From Chrysemys picta bellii (lineage: Eukaryota > Chordata > Testudines > Emydidae), in assembly GCF_011386835.1 (NCBI RefSeq), contig NC_088791.1:11966998-12030997 (forward strand): 64,000 nucleotides of DNA. Reading direction: 5' to 3'. Position 1 is the stretch's first letter, and each line of letters starts with the position of its first letter. The notes below the pieces were generated by a model. That model worked only from the letters and a program-made list of their open reading frames with translations. It had not been told where the DNA came from and did not search any database. This document shows, piece by piece, positions 34,789-45,010 of the stretch. The translations under genes were made by a program, and so were the position numbers.

Positions 34789-36117
34789 GTATCTTTTACC
34801 AATTCACTCTCTTTTTTATACCCAAGAGTGACTTTCTGACAAAAAAAAAATCCAGCAATGGATTATCATAAAGCCATAATGGGGCACTGGTTTGCTCAAA
34901 GCCTAGACAGCCTTAACTGCTAAGTTACAGGTTCGACTTCCCCCAGATCATTGAAGACCACAGAATCACAATATGTAGTTGCTTACTGATTGAGTCAATG
35001 GATGTATGGGTAATAGAATCTGGCGCTAAGGCCCAGATCCTCAAAGGTAGTTAGGCACTCCACGATAAATGAGTCTGCCCAGCCATGCAATGGTGATTCT
35101 CCAGGTTGAGGGAGGCTGGCAGAGCACTGCAGGACGGTTTGAACTGCTTCTGCTATATTGCACCTGTTCTATGACTAGAGGCTTCCAGTTCTGAGGGCTG
35201 TTGATCCGGCACCTTTCACAAACATTACTTTACTTTACAAATAAGAAAACCCAATAGAATAATAAGGAAAACAAACCAACCGGTTTTCACTCCCAGCTCA
35301 ACTGCTTTCCTGAGTCATCTCAGCTTGCCTAGATGGTTCAAGGTAGAAGGGGGAGGAGCACTGTCATTTGCTTATTGACCTATTTCTGCCAACAGTACCT
35401 TGATTCCAACAAAAGCACAGTACATTCCCTTTGTCTCTGTGCCCACTTACAGACAATCAAACCGATAAGCTGCATTTACATGGTCACTGCCCTTCAATGG
35501 TGTGTGGCTTCTAATAGATTATACCCTCGGGTGTGCTCATTTAAATTCGATGCACAAAGCCACGTCAGTGCAACGTTATGGCTAAGAATGTCAATGCACA
35601 GGAGTCAGGAGATTGAAAGATTTGGTTCCCACAGCAACCGTGACTGAGGCGTCCATGCACACATGTGCAGCGCAGTGGCCATATAGGAAAAACGTGTCTG
35701 TTGCCTGAGATACCCAAATAATATTAATTCAGTATTTGCCTATCCCCAGCACAAAGAAAGGCACGTGCTTAGGAAATACTGCAAACACAGGGGTTAGTTC
35801 GCTGAAGGTAAATCTCTATGGCTTCAGTTTAACAGTGGTGATGCTTTATTGTCTGTGTGAAATGAGGACAGCTTCCAGCCAATGTGGTAAACTCAACTTT
35901 GTACTGCAGGAACAGGACCTGATCCAAGGCCCATTGAAATCAATGGAAAAACTCCCCTTGACGTCAATGCATTTTGGATCAGCCTCTTGAACTTTCAACC
36001 TCAGCATCCCATTCAGATGGGTTTTGAAAATGCATAAATTTCCCTTTAAAATAAAATGAAATCAATTAAGTTATGCTGGCATAAAATAAGAGTAATGCAG
36101 TAGAGTTCTATTAATAG
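34789..36117. other. No recognisable gene
   Basis: Small element-like words (aaggcccagatcctcaaaggtagttaggcac, 35027-35060) match inverted words at 45550-45595, a minor DNA-element family. No gene is supported. Confidence 0.4.
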
Positions 36118-36345
36118 GGAGGTAGTTGGGTCTACAGGCTGCAACACCTGACTGGGAGGTAGGAGACTTGCATTTTATTCCTGACTTTGCGACTGGCCTG
36201 CTGGGGAAACTTGGGCAAGTCACTTCCCCTTTCCGTGCCTCGGTTTCCCCATCTGTAAAATGGGCATAATGATACTGCCCTCCTTTGTGACATGCTTTGA
36301 GATCTATTGATGAAAAGTGCTATATAAAAGCTACGTACTATTTTT
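36118..36345 (+). mobile_element. MIR SINE
   Basis: The CORE words gggcaagtcacttcccctttccgtgcctcggtttccccatctgtaaaatggg are close to the MIR consensus as I know it. They are preceded by a degraded tRNA-like head and followed by the gctttgagatctattgatgaaaagtgctatataaaagc tail. It is an ancient, well-preserved copy. Confidence 0.85.
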
Positions 36346-36609
36346 AATAGAAGACTTCGTATACGGTAAATGCAAAATATTGTATTATTAAGCGTGAGTT
36401 CCTTATCCGCTCCAAATAAAACAAAACCTGTTTTTTTATTAGACCGCCACTCATTAAAGTTTGTAAAGTGCTTTAAGATCCAGAGATGAAAGACACAATA
36501 GGTGTATTTATTATTACTTGTGTGGTATTCCTCTACATTTTAATGACACTCCCTCATTTTTGGGGAAATTCAAAGTTCCAAGTGGATAAAGAAATACGTA
36601 TATAAAAAT

Positions 36610-36690
36610 AACAGAGAGTCCCGTGGCACCTTTAAGACTAACAGACGTATTGGAGCGTAAGCTTTTGTGGGTGAATACCCACTTCGTCAG
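36610..36690 (+). mobile_element. 81-bp Penelope-like insertion with exact 14-bp target duplication
   Basis: Contains gtcccgtggcacctttaagactaacagacgtattggagcgtaagctttt ... acccacttcgtcag, the 3' end shared with the longer Penelope-like fragment at 42769-43699. It is flanked by acgtatataaaaat at 36596-36609 and 36691-36704, an exact 14-bp duplication. Only the tail was integrated. Confidence 0.85.
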
Positions 36691-36771
36691 ACGTATATAA
36701 AAATGAATCTACCAGATATTGGTCAGGGTTCCCAGAAAATCAGTTTGAGGTCCTTTTTTTCTAAGCCACAT

Positions 36772-37290
36772 AAATTGGTCTATGGGTAAGGCACTGGGCT
36801 GGGAATCAGGAGATCTGGGTACAGTGATCTGCTCTGTCACATATCAGAGGGGTAGCCGTGTTAGTCTGAATCTGTAAAAAGCAACAGAGGGTCCTGTGGC
36901 ACCTTTGAGACTAACAGAAGTATTGGGAGCATAAGCTTTCGTGGGTAAGAACTTCACTTCTTCAGATGCAAGAAGAAGTGAGGTTCTTACCCACGAAAGC
37001 TTATGCTCCCAATACTTCTGTTAGTCTCAAAGGTGCCACAGGACCCTCTGTTGCTCTGTCACAGGCACTCTTTGTGCTGTTGGGCAAGTCACTTGACTTC
37101 AATGGGTCAAGGCCTTTCACTTGCTGTGCCTCCATTTTTCATCTGTAAAATGTGCATAAACAGCACTTCCTTTTTCATAACCTTAACAGTCTCGTCTATT
37201 TTGCTCTTTGGGGCAGGGAATGCCTCTTGCTATGTGTGTGTACAGCACCTAACACAGTCTGGATCTCAGGCACAGACTGTAGCCATGACT
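36772..37290 (+). mobile_element. MIR SINE interrupted by Penelope foldback
   Basis: The left part (ggtaaggcactgggctgggaatcaggag, to 36840) is the MIR head. The right part from 37063 (gttgggcaagtcacttgac ... catctgtaaaatgtgcat) is the MIR core and tail. The Penelope-derived foldback (36841-37051) separates them. Confidence 0.75.
36841..37051. mobile_element. Penelope-like foldback insertion (81-nt arms) in a MIR
   Basis: Left arm 36882-36962 and right arm 36973-37053 are inverted copies with a single mismatch over 81 nt, separated by a 10-nt loop. Both arms are the Penelope 3' end (gtggcacctttgagactaacag ... gctttcgtgggtaagaac). The element is flanked by an exact 11-bp duplication tgctctgtcac (36830-36840 and 37052-37062), so the last two bases of the right arm overlap the duplication. 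Confidence 0.9.
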
Positions 37291-37973
37291 GCAATAATAT
37301 AAATAATTGATCAAGACACCGTATGACACTCCGATAAAGCCTGCTGTCCTGCTCGAATCATTAGTAACATGACTGTTATTCTTTAGATGCTTTCAGATCT
37401 GAGTCCCTGGCGCCTGGCAATCAGAACAGCTTACAACTCCGTTTGTCTGGCAGCTATTCTTTCTAGCACATTGTGCAGGAAACTGCAATGCTGCACTTTG
37501 TCCCCTCAAGGCAGAGACTGAGCGTGTGACTCATTCCACTCATATGACTCTGAAAGAATAATGCAACACTGGCGCTGGCTGTAGTGGAGCTAATTTTTCC
37601 ATCACCCCTTTCCCTACCTATGGAAAAACCCCTTTACGTCTATTTCCCTTATCCCATCTCTCTTGGCTGTGGAGAACGTTCAGAGGTCTATTAAAAGGGT
37701 ATTTTTTCATTAGGTTGTTGCATTCAGTCTCTTAGGAATGGTGCCTTTTACCTCAGATGGAAAGTTGAAAGATGTTAGCAAAAATCAATTTTTTTCCATA
37801 GAGAATTTCAATTATACGGAAATTGCATTTGCTGGCAAAAAAATCATTTTGACGGAACATTCCCAACCAGCTCCAGTTGGCAATATATGTGCTTGCTTAT
37901 GTATGTACACATCTTCCTGGCAAAGACGAGTTCAAGGGAATGACCCTTGTACTGAGCAGGGAGAGTTGCTCCA
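37291..37973. other. No gene; AT-rich foldback-like fragment at 37755-37880
   Basis: Segment 37755-37880 (gttgaaagatgttagcaaaaatc ... ttttgacggaacattcccaaccagctcc) carries the 'aaccagctc' end of the AT-rich foldback-like family. The remainder is unannotated. Confidence 0.4.
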
Positions 37974-38064
37974 AGAATCATAGAATCGTAGAATATCAGG
38001 GTTGGAAGGGACCTCAAGAGGTCATCTAGTCCAACCCCCTGCTCAAAGCAGGACCAATTCCCAA

Positions 38065-40377
38065 CTAAATCATCCCAGCCAGGGTTTTGTCAAGCAGGGC
38101 CTTAAAAATATCCAAGGAAGGAGACTCCACCACCTCCCTAGGTAACGCATTCCAGTGCTTCACCACCCTCCTAGTGAAATAGTGTTTCCTAATATCCAAC
38201 CTGGACCTCCCCCACTGCAACTTGAGACCATTGCTCCTTGTTTTGTCATCTGCCACCACTGAGAACAGCCGAGCTCCATCCTCTTTGGAACCCCCCTTCA
38301 GGTAGTTGAAGGCTGCTATCAAATCCCCCCCTCATTCTTCTCTTCTGGAGACTAAATAATCCCAGTTCCCTCAGCCTCTCCTCATAAGTCATGTGCTCCA
38401 GACCCCTAATCATTTTTGTTGCCCTCCGCTGGACTCTTTCCAATTTTTCCACATCCTTCTTGTAGTATGGGGCCCAAAACTGGACACAGTATTCTAGATG
38501 AGGCCTCACCAATGTCAAATAAAGGGGAACGATCACGTTCCTCGATCTGCTGGCAATGCCCCTACTTATACAGCCCAAAATGCCGTTAGCCTTCTTGGCA
38601 ACAAGGGCACACTGTTGACTCATATCCAGCTTCTCATCCACTGTGACCCCTAGGTCCTTTTCTGCAGAACTGCTACCTAGCCATTCGGTCCCTAGTCTGT
38701 AGCAGTGCATGGGATTCTTCCGTCCTAAGTGCAGGACTCTGCACTTGTCCTTGTTGAACCTCATCAGGTTTTTTTTGGCCCAATCCTCTAATTTGTCTAG
38801 GTCCCTCTGTATCCGATCCCTACCCTCTAGTGTATCTACCACGCCTCCTAGTTTAGTGTCATCTGCAAACTTACTGAAAGTGCAATCCACACCATCCTCC
38901 AGATCATTAATAAAGATATTAAACAAAACCGGCCCCAGGACCGAACCTTGGGGCACTCCGCTTGAAACCGGGTGCCAACTAGACATGGAGCCATTGATTA
39001 CTACCCGTTGAGCCCGATGATCTAGCCAGCTTTCTATCCACCTTACAGTCCATTCATCCAGCCCGTACTTCTTTAACTTGGCGGCAAGAATACTGTGAGA
39101 GACCATATCAAAAGCTTTGCTAAAGTCAAGGAATAACACATCCACTGCTTTCCCCTCATCCACAGAGCCAGTTATCTCATCATAGAAGGCAATTAGGTTA
39201 GTCAGGCACGACTTCCCCTTGGTGAATCCATGCTGACTGTTCCTGATCACTTTCCTCTCCTCTAAGTGTTTCATAATTGACTCCTTGAGGACCTGCTCCA
39301 TGATTTTTCCAGGGACTGAGGTGAGGCTGACTGGCCTGTAGTTCCCCGGATCCTCCTTCTTCCCTTTTTTAAAGATGGGCACTACATTAGCCTTTTTCCA
39401 ATCATCCGGGACCTCCCCCGATCGCCATGAGTTTTCAAAAATAATGGCTAATGGCTCTGCAATCTCATCCGCCAACTCCTTTAGCACCCTCGGATGCAGC
39501 ACGTGCACGTCCAGTTTTTCTAAATAGTGCATCTTGTGCACGTCCAGTTTTTCTAAATAGTCCCGAACCACTTCTTTCTCCACAGAGGGCTGGTCACCTT
39601 CTCCCCATATTGTGCTGCCCAGTGCAGCAATCTGGGAGCTGACCTTGTTCGTGAAGACAGAGGCAAAAAAAGCATTGAGTACATTAGCTTTTTCCACATC
39701 CTCGGTCCCTAGGTTGCCTCCCTCATTCAGTAAGGGGCCCACACTTTCCTTGACTTTCTTCTTGTTGCTAACATACCTGAAGAAACCCTTCTTGTTACTC
39801 TTAACATCTCTTGCTAGCTGCAACTCCAAGTGTGATTTGGCCTTCCTGATTTCACTCCTGCATGCCTGAGCAATATTTTTATACTCCTCCCTGGTCATTT
39901 GTCCATTCTTCCACTTCTTGTAAGCTTCTTTTTTGCATTTAAGATCAGCAAGGATTTCACTGTTTAGCCAAGCTGGTCGCCTGCCATATTTACTATTCTT
40001 TCTACACATCGGGATGGTTTGTTCCTGCAACCGCAATAAGGATTCTTTAAAATACAGCCAGCTCTCCTGGACCCCTTTGCCCTTCATGTTATTCTCCCAG
40101 GGGATCCTGCCCATCTGTTCCCTGAGGGAGTCAAAGTCTGCTTTTCTGAAGTCCAGGGTCCGTATTCTGCTGCTCTCCTTTCTTCCTTGTGTCAGGATCC
40201 TGAATTCGACCATCTCATGGTCACTGCCTCCCAGGTTCCCATCCACTTTTGCTTCCCCTACTAATTCTTCCCTGTTTTTGAGCAGTAGGTCAAGAAAAGC
40301 CCTGCCCCTAGTTGGTTCCTCCAGCACTTGCACCAGGAAATTGTCCCCTACGCTTTCCAAAAACTTCCCGGATTGTC
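38065..40377 (-). pseudogene. CR1 ORF2 (endonuclease C-terminus, reverse transcriptase, C-terminal domain)
   Basis: This polyprotein would nick the target and reverse-transcribe CR1 RNA from the nicked DNA end. Counting from the first of 704 open codons (40360): endonuclease SDH motif at residues 46-48; YRPVSL at 341-346; LDFSKAFD with the first catalytic Asp at 412; [15 protein letters not shown] at 466-480; FADD with the catalytic Asp pair at 500-501; and the CR1 C-terminal [11 protein letters not shown] near 668-678. The upstream frame is open to the truncation, so there is no true start codon. An extra C in the run at 38325-38331 (seven, against six in the copy at 47 kb) shifts the frame just after RRMRG. 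The correct C-terminus, ending LAGMI, lies in another frame at 38065-38322. Residues 276-286 are an 11-residue in-frame duplication. Most of the endonuclease is missing, so it is non-autonomous. Confidence 0.9.
39508..39573 (-). repeat. 33-bp tandem duplication inside CR1 ORF2
   Basis: The word cgtccagtttttctaaatag occurs at 39508 and again at 39541, a 33-bp offset. It adds 11 residues containing a second YLEKLDVH in the linker before the RT. The frame is kept. Confidence 0.9.
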
Positions 40378-40384
40378 TGTGGTA

Positions 40385-40568
40385 GCAAGGTGAACAAGGA
40401 AGTCATTGAGAAGACGCAAGTGTCAGCAGAATCAGTCACCATAGAGATTGAAGCCCCCAAGGATAAGAGTGTGGGACCCAATCAAAGTCGAAGAGATGAG
40501 GGAGGAGCTGGAAGAGTGATGGCACAAAGGTAACAATGCTGTTCCGGTCTTAGACAACTCTGCTAGAT
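40385..40568. other. Short unannotated gap
   Basis: Nothing recognised. Confidence 0.4.
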
Positions 40569-40919
40569 CAGTGGGTCTCAACCAGGGGTCCGGGGCCCTC
40601 TAGGGGACTGCGAGCAGGTTTCAGGAGGTCCACCAAAATAAACCAGAGAGCAGGGCCGACATTAGACTCGCTGGGGCCCAGGGAAGAAAGCTGAAGCCCG
40701 AGCCCATTCGCCCAGGGTTGAAGCTAAAGCCGGAGCGACTTAGCTTCACGGAGCTGCCTGTGGAGTCGTGCCCTGAGCCATTGCCCTCCTTGCTACCCCA
40801 GCCCTGGCCTTTAATCTACTGAATATGGAGAAAAACAGTTGTTGTGGCACAGGTGGGCTGGGGAATTTTAAGGCATGTTGGGTGGAGGGGCTCAGAAAGA
40901 AAAAGGCTGAGAACCCCTG
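40569..40919. mobile_element. hAT-type non-autonomous element (351 bp)
   Basis: Left end cagtgggtctcaaccagggg; right end aggctgagaacccctg, inverted partners. Flanks tgctagat (40561-40568) and agttagat (40920-40927) match 6 of 8. The GC-rich interior has no transposase. Confidence 0.7.
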
Positions 40920-40927
40920 AGTTAGAT

Positions 40928-41569
40928 GATCATTGTGCAGCGCTTTAATACATTTGGGTGGGATTTTAAACAGCACCTGCCTGATCCTACCAGTTGTGCA
41001 CATTAACGAAGATTTTCAAAACAGACTCCTCCGTTCACCTTTAGCCACCTAAAACACGAGCCCAGTCAAGTGGAATGGCTGGATGCTCAGCACTGCTGCG
41101 ACTCTGTCTGTTTATTTCAGTGCCGTAATAAGGATTTGGGAGACTAACTATAGGCTCCTGGGGCCTGATTCTCATTTAGGCCTGGCTCATATAGAGTTTT
41201 TGTACCAATGTACGTCGTTAGTTTAGGGGTGTGATTTGTTTTTACTGAAATAGTGATACTGGTACAACCCACAGGGTGGATGCAGTTCTATCATCATAAA
41301 ATTGCTTTAGAGCAGGTCTACACTACAGACTTTTGCAGGCATAGCTGGGTTGGTCAGGAGTATGATGGGGTATGATTAGTGACTGACAACGCTGTACTGG
41401 CAAAAGCTGCTGGGGTGGACACTTAGTTTTGCCAGTATAGTTTATTTCCTTGTTGTTGTTGGAGGAGAGGGGCTGGAATAGGCCATCCCATTAAAAGCAC
41501 AGATTTGCCCATATAAGCTATGTCCCCACTAGGAGTGCTTTGCCAGCATAGTATACCAGTATAACTATA
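40928..41569. other. No gene; MITE-like words at 41306-41530
   Basis: The 41306-41530 stretch (ggtctacactacagacttttgc ... ccatataagctatgtccccact) belongs to the same small-element family as 16542-16745. No clean boundaries. Confidence 0.4.
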
Positions 41570-41674
41570 AAAACAACAAGGAGTCTGGTGGCACCTTAAA
41601 GACTAACAAGGTGCCACCAGACTCCTTGTTGTTTTTGTAGATACAGACTAACACGGCTACCCTCTGATACTTGA
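41570..41674. mobile_element. Penelope-like foldback insertion (28-nt arms)
   Basis: Left arm 41570-41597 and right arm 41608-41635 are perfect 28-nt inverted repeats (aaaacaacaaggagtctggt and its complement). They are followed by the Penelope end atacagactaacacggctac. An exact 13-bp target duplication, cagtataactata, lies at 41557-41569 and 41675-41687. Confidence 0.9.
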
Positions 41675-41744
41675 CAGTATAACTATATTCCCTGAATCTC
41701 TCATATGTAGACCTGGCCTCATATCAATGTAATTATCCCCCTGT

Positions 41745-42125
41745 GATAAAGCTCTGACCTTGTCTCCGTGGGTCCCACACTTCCTGGCAGATTTCGCTAG
41801 CCTTAGAGGCTCACTGTGACCCTCCACGTAGCCCTTCTCTCTCTAGAGGCAAGGGTCACAACCTACTGAGCCATTTTCATCATAAGCCAGCAAGGGGGGT
41901 GAGGAGAAGCAACCGTTCCTTGCACAGTCTGTTGTCTCCCAGTCTCAGTGATTAATCGGGGAGGGGAGGGGGGAGCCCAGGCCTGCCCTCTACTCTGGGC
42001 TCCAGCCCAGGGATCCTAATAGTAGTAGCTATGGCAGCTGACTTTTTGGAAATAGGACGCATACAGTTCCCTGGGCCACTTCCCCACAGCAGTCCCCACT
42101 TCCTCAATATTTACTTCACCCTTAC
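41745..42125. mobile_element. LTR-like CT-rich block
   Basis: Starts tgtgataaagctctgacc and is rich in C and T (ctctctctagagg, ccctctactctgggctccagcccaggg). The last words recur at 30960-31000 (actctgggctccagtccagggtcc), so it is an interspersed family. Its LTR nature is inferred from texture and the TG start only. Confidence 0.4.
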
Positions 42126-42149
42126 CTCAGGGCCTCCTTCCTTGATTTG

Positions 42150-42302
42150 AAGCTGGGAATGGGCAACAGGGGATGGATCACTTGGTGATTACCTGTTCTG
42201 TTCATTCCCTCTGAGGAACCTGTCATTGGCCACTGTCGGAAAACAGAATACTGGGCTAGGACCTTGGTCTGACCCAGGAGGGCCATTTTCTGATGTTCTT
42301 AC
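42150..42302 (+). mobile_element. CR1-type LINE 3' tail (same subfamily as 12335)
   Basis: gggaatgggcaacaggggatggatcacttgg, then ttacctgttctgttc and ctgatgttcttac, parallel to 12756-12911. Non-coding tail only. Confidence 0.85.
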
Positions 42303-42768
42303 GTTGTAACATTTTTTGACTCCAAATAAAGGGTCACCAGCCTGAAAAGGTTGAGAAACCCTGAACTCTACCATACACCGTCTTATGACATCTCACATCT
42401 CAGTCAGCGCCCTTTCAATGTTTCTATTACTCCTTTCTTAATAGTTTACCAGTTTGTCTGCAGCATTACTAAATGTTATAGTAACACGGTTAGATTTGGT
42501 AATCCAGACCCTGTCTGCATCCTCTCTTCCTTCTGTCCTACTTTCCTGCAATGCCTCGGCCTCTTCCGACAATGCAGAAAACATTATTAACAAACCATGT
42601 GTAACAAATGGTGCTGCTGTTGTCTAGTCAACTTTTGGCTCCTGTCCCACCCATTGCATAATGGCACAACTTTTTGGATCAGCTACTTGGATACCATCAT
42701 GTTACTAGGGAAGGAAAGGTTCCTTTTTCATTCCATTTGCTTTTCCAAAGTAACTTCTATAATCCCTG
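42303..42768. other. No gene; hAT-type end at about 42316-42365
   Basis: The words agggtcaccagcctgaaaagg and ttgagaaaccctgaa look like the right end of a decayed hAT-type element (compare aggctgagaacccctg at 40905). The remainder is unannotated. Confidence 0.35.
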
Positions 42769-43699
42769 GTTTCAGAGTGGTAGATGTGTTAGTCTGTATC
42801 AGCAAAAACAACGAGGAGTCCTTGTGGCACCTTAGAGACTAACAAATTTATTTGGGCATAAGCTTTTGTGGGCTAAAACCCACTTCATCAGATGCATGGA
42901 GTGAAAAATACAGTAAGCAGTATATATATTACAGTACATGAAAAGAAGGGAATTGTCTTACCAAGTGGGGGGTCAGTGCTAACGAGGCCAATTCAATTAA
43001 GGTGGAAGTGGCCTATTCTCAACAGTTGACAAGAAGGGGTGAATATCAAGAGAGGGAAAATTACTTTTGTAGTGCTTACTTTTGTAGTACTAATGAGACC
43101 AATGCAATCAAGGTGGACGTCGCCCATTTCCAGCAGAGGGAAAATTACTTTTTGTAGTGACCCATCCACTCCCAGTCTTTATTCAGGCCTAATTTGATGG
43201 TGTCCAGTTTGCAAATTAATTTCAGTTCCACAGTTTCTTGTTGAAGTCTGTTTCTGAAGTTTTGTTGTTGAAGAATTGCCACTTTTAAGCCTGTTATTGA
43301 GTGTCCAGGGAGATTGAGGTGCTCTCCTACTGGTTTTTGAATGTTACTATTCTTGATGTCTGATTTGTGTCCATTTATTCTTTTGCATGTAGACTATCTG
43401 GTTTGGCCAACCTACATGGCAGAGGGGCATTGCTGGCACAGGATGGTGTATATCACTTTGGTAGATGTGCAGGTGAATGAGCCCCTGATGGTGTGGCTGA
43501 TATGGTTAGGTCCTATGATGGTGTCCCTTGAATAGATATGCGGACAGAGTTGGCAACAGGGTTTGGTTCCTGGGTTAGTGTTTTGTTGTGTGGTGTGTAG
43601 TTGCTGGTGAGTATTTGCTTCAGGTTGGGGGGCTGTCTGTAAGCGGGGACTGGGGAGTCTCCTAAGGTCTGTGAGAGTGAGGGATTGTCCTTCAGGATA
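42769..43699 (-). mobile_element. Penelope-like element, 5'-truncated
   Basis: On the plus strand it starts with the family 3' end (gtgttagtctgtatcagc ... ggcaccttagagactaac ... cttttgtgggctaaaaccc). It continues through an untranslated stretch (42900-43150) with an internal near-duplicate (ttttgtagtgcttacttttgtagta; 'aggtggaagtggcc' and 'aggtggacgtcgcc'). It then enters a minus-strand coding remnant of a GIY-YIG endonuclease. It ends near 43699, inside the coding region. The same 3' end seeds the three short insertions at 36.6, 36.8 and 41.6 kb. Confidence 0.85.
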
Positions 43700-43722
43700 C
43701 TGTAGCCTAGGGAAAAGTACAC
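43161..43722 (-). pseudogene. Penelope GIY-YIG endonuclease remnant
   Basis: Penelope-like retroelements encode an RT followed by a GIY-YIG nuclease. Reading minus: NLKQILTSNYTPH, then (after a frameshift near 43515) VIYTILCQQC as the GIY-like strand. The next block is VGQT, preceded by a stop where Tyr of 'YVGQT' is expected (TAC/TAT to TAG), then TCKRINGHKSDI, PVGEHLNLPGHSI and KDWEWMGHYK. At least two stops and one frameshift make it dead. The Cys pair before VGQT and the conserved R...H spacing support a GIY-YIG domain. The RT is missing through 5' truncation. Confidence 0.8.
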
Positions 43723-44725
43723 TGGGCTAGGAGCCAGGAAGCCATAAATTCAAGTCTCTTCTTTGAGCCCTTGATGTCTTAGGAGCACTGGAAAGGAAAG
43801 GAAAAGAAAACCCTTTCACTTCTAGGGCACCTCTTCAAATCCAGCCCATGTCAGTAGTGTCCAAAAGGACTTCTAACATTAGTGAGTTAAATGCAGGAAT
43901 CACATAATGGAGTTCTTCGGCCTGTAATATGTGAGAGCCCAGACTAGATTTTCATAATGCTCCTTTCTGGTCTTAACATCTATGAACAATAATACAAGAA
44001 TATCATTTAATGAAGGGACAATGAACCTGGGGATTGCACAGTTAGTTATATTGTTTGGCTTTCCTATCTTTGGATGCAGGAAATAGTGATGCAGAACACC
44101 ACTCCTAGTGCTAGCAGCCTTAACTGTCAAAAAGATTCCTGCATTTCCTTACCATAAGTAGTAGTATGTGAGGTGAGTCTTGTGATAAAAGTACAACTCA
44201 TGACCTGCCCTCACCTACTGGTATTACCCATTGAGAAACACCCAGACTGATAATGTGGAACTACAGAAAAGGAAACAGCAATAAATCCTGCTAGTCACAA
44301 GTATAAAGTATACCAGACATGGCTCATGAGATTCTGAACTTTCCCAACTCTGTTGCTTCACCACAGTTTTCCTGGTGAAGTTCAAGGTGCTATTTCATAT
44401 TAAGGTCAATACCTACGTCAAAAAGCAGGAATTAAAATGACGAACCTAAGAAGGGGAACTGTATAGGATGCAATAAAAAAAAAAAAAAACCACTTTTAGG
44501 GCCAGACTCTCAGCTGATTTAAATCAACCCAGCTCCACTGAAGTCAAAGGGCCTGGTTATCATTTACATTCATTTTAATTAGGTCACTTAGCACTGTCAG
44601 ATTGGTGTAAAGGACCCGAATGTCTGCCTTGTCTATATAAAAAATTTGTACTGCTTTAAATTCTCTAGTGTGGGCATGGTTATGCTGGTATAAAGTTCTT
44701 ATAGTAGTATAACTTATATGGGGGT
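43700..44725. other. No gene; CR1 tail at about 43878-43985
   Basis: Segment 43878-43985 (ttaaatgcaggaatcacataatggagttcttcggcc ... cttaacatctatgaa) is a plus-strand tail of the older CR1 subfamily also seen at 28885. The segment before it (43703-43765) may be a MIR-like head. No gene. Confidence 0.45.
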
Positions 44726-45010
44726 GTGACGGGGCAAGGCCAGATGGCTATAGTAAAGTAGTGGGAGATAGACATATTAGCCCCAGGCTAAACAAATCCC
44801 AGTTACCAGGATAAGCAAAAGGCAGCTGCTCCAGGTCAGTTAAGACACCTGGGGCCAATCAAGATATTTCCAGAAGGCAGGGAAGACAGCTAGGTTGATT
44901 GGGACACCTGAAGCCAATCAGGCTGGCTGAAACTAGTTAAAAGCCTCCCAGTTAGTCAGGTGGGGGCGCATGTCAGGAGCTGTAGAAGGAAGCCACGCTG
45001 TTGGAGAAAC
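44726..45010 (+). mobile_element. LTR fragment
   Basis: Begins tgtgacggggcaaggccagatggc and runs through repeated 'ccaatcaagat' / 'ccaatcaggct' (CCAAT-like) words and 'agttaaaagcctccc', typical of an LTR U3 promoter region. No second LTR or coding region is nearby. Right edge uncertain; a hAT-type end (cagctgagaaacactg) follows at about 45045. Confidence 0.45.

Larger units (their letters stand above)
37974..40380 (-). mobile_element. CR1 LINE, 5'-truncated, largely open ORF2
   Basis: A minus-strand CR1 copy with a 3' end of attctacgattctatgattct and the conserved gaccaatt / gtcctgctttgagc block. It starts inside the endonuclease coding region near 40380, so ORF1 and most of the endonuclease are missing. 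Apart from one homopolymer frameshift at 38325-38331 the coding region is open. This is the youngest LINE in the window. Confidence 0.92.

Noticed and set aside
36841..37051. CRISPR-like or attachment-site palindrome
   Set aside because: A single inverted pair with target duplications in a vertebrate repeat; it matches the Penelope tail.
39451..40533. Plus-strand frames of 85-150 codons opposite CR1
   Set aside because: Antisense shadows of the CR1 ORF2, which has clear RT motifs on the minus strand.
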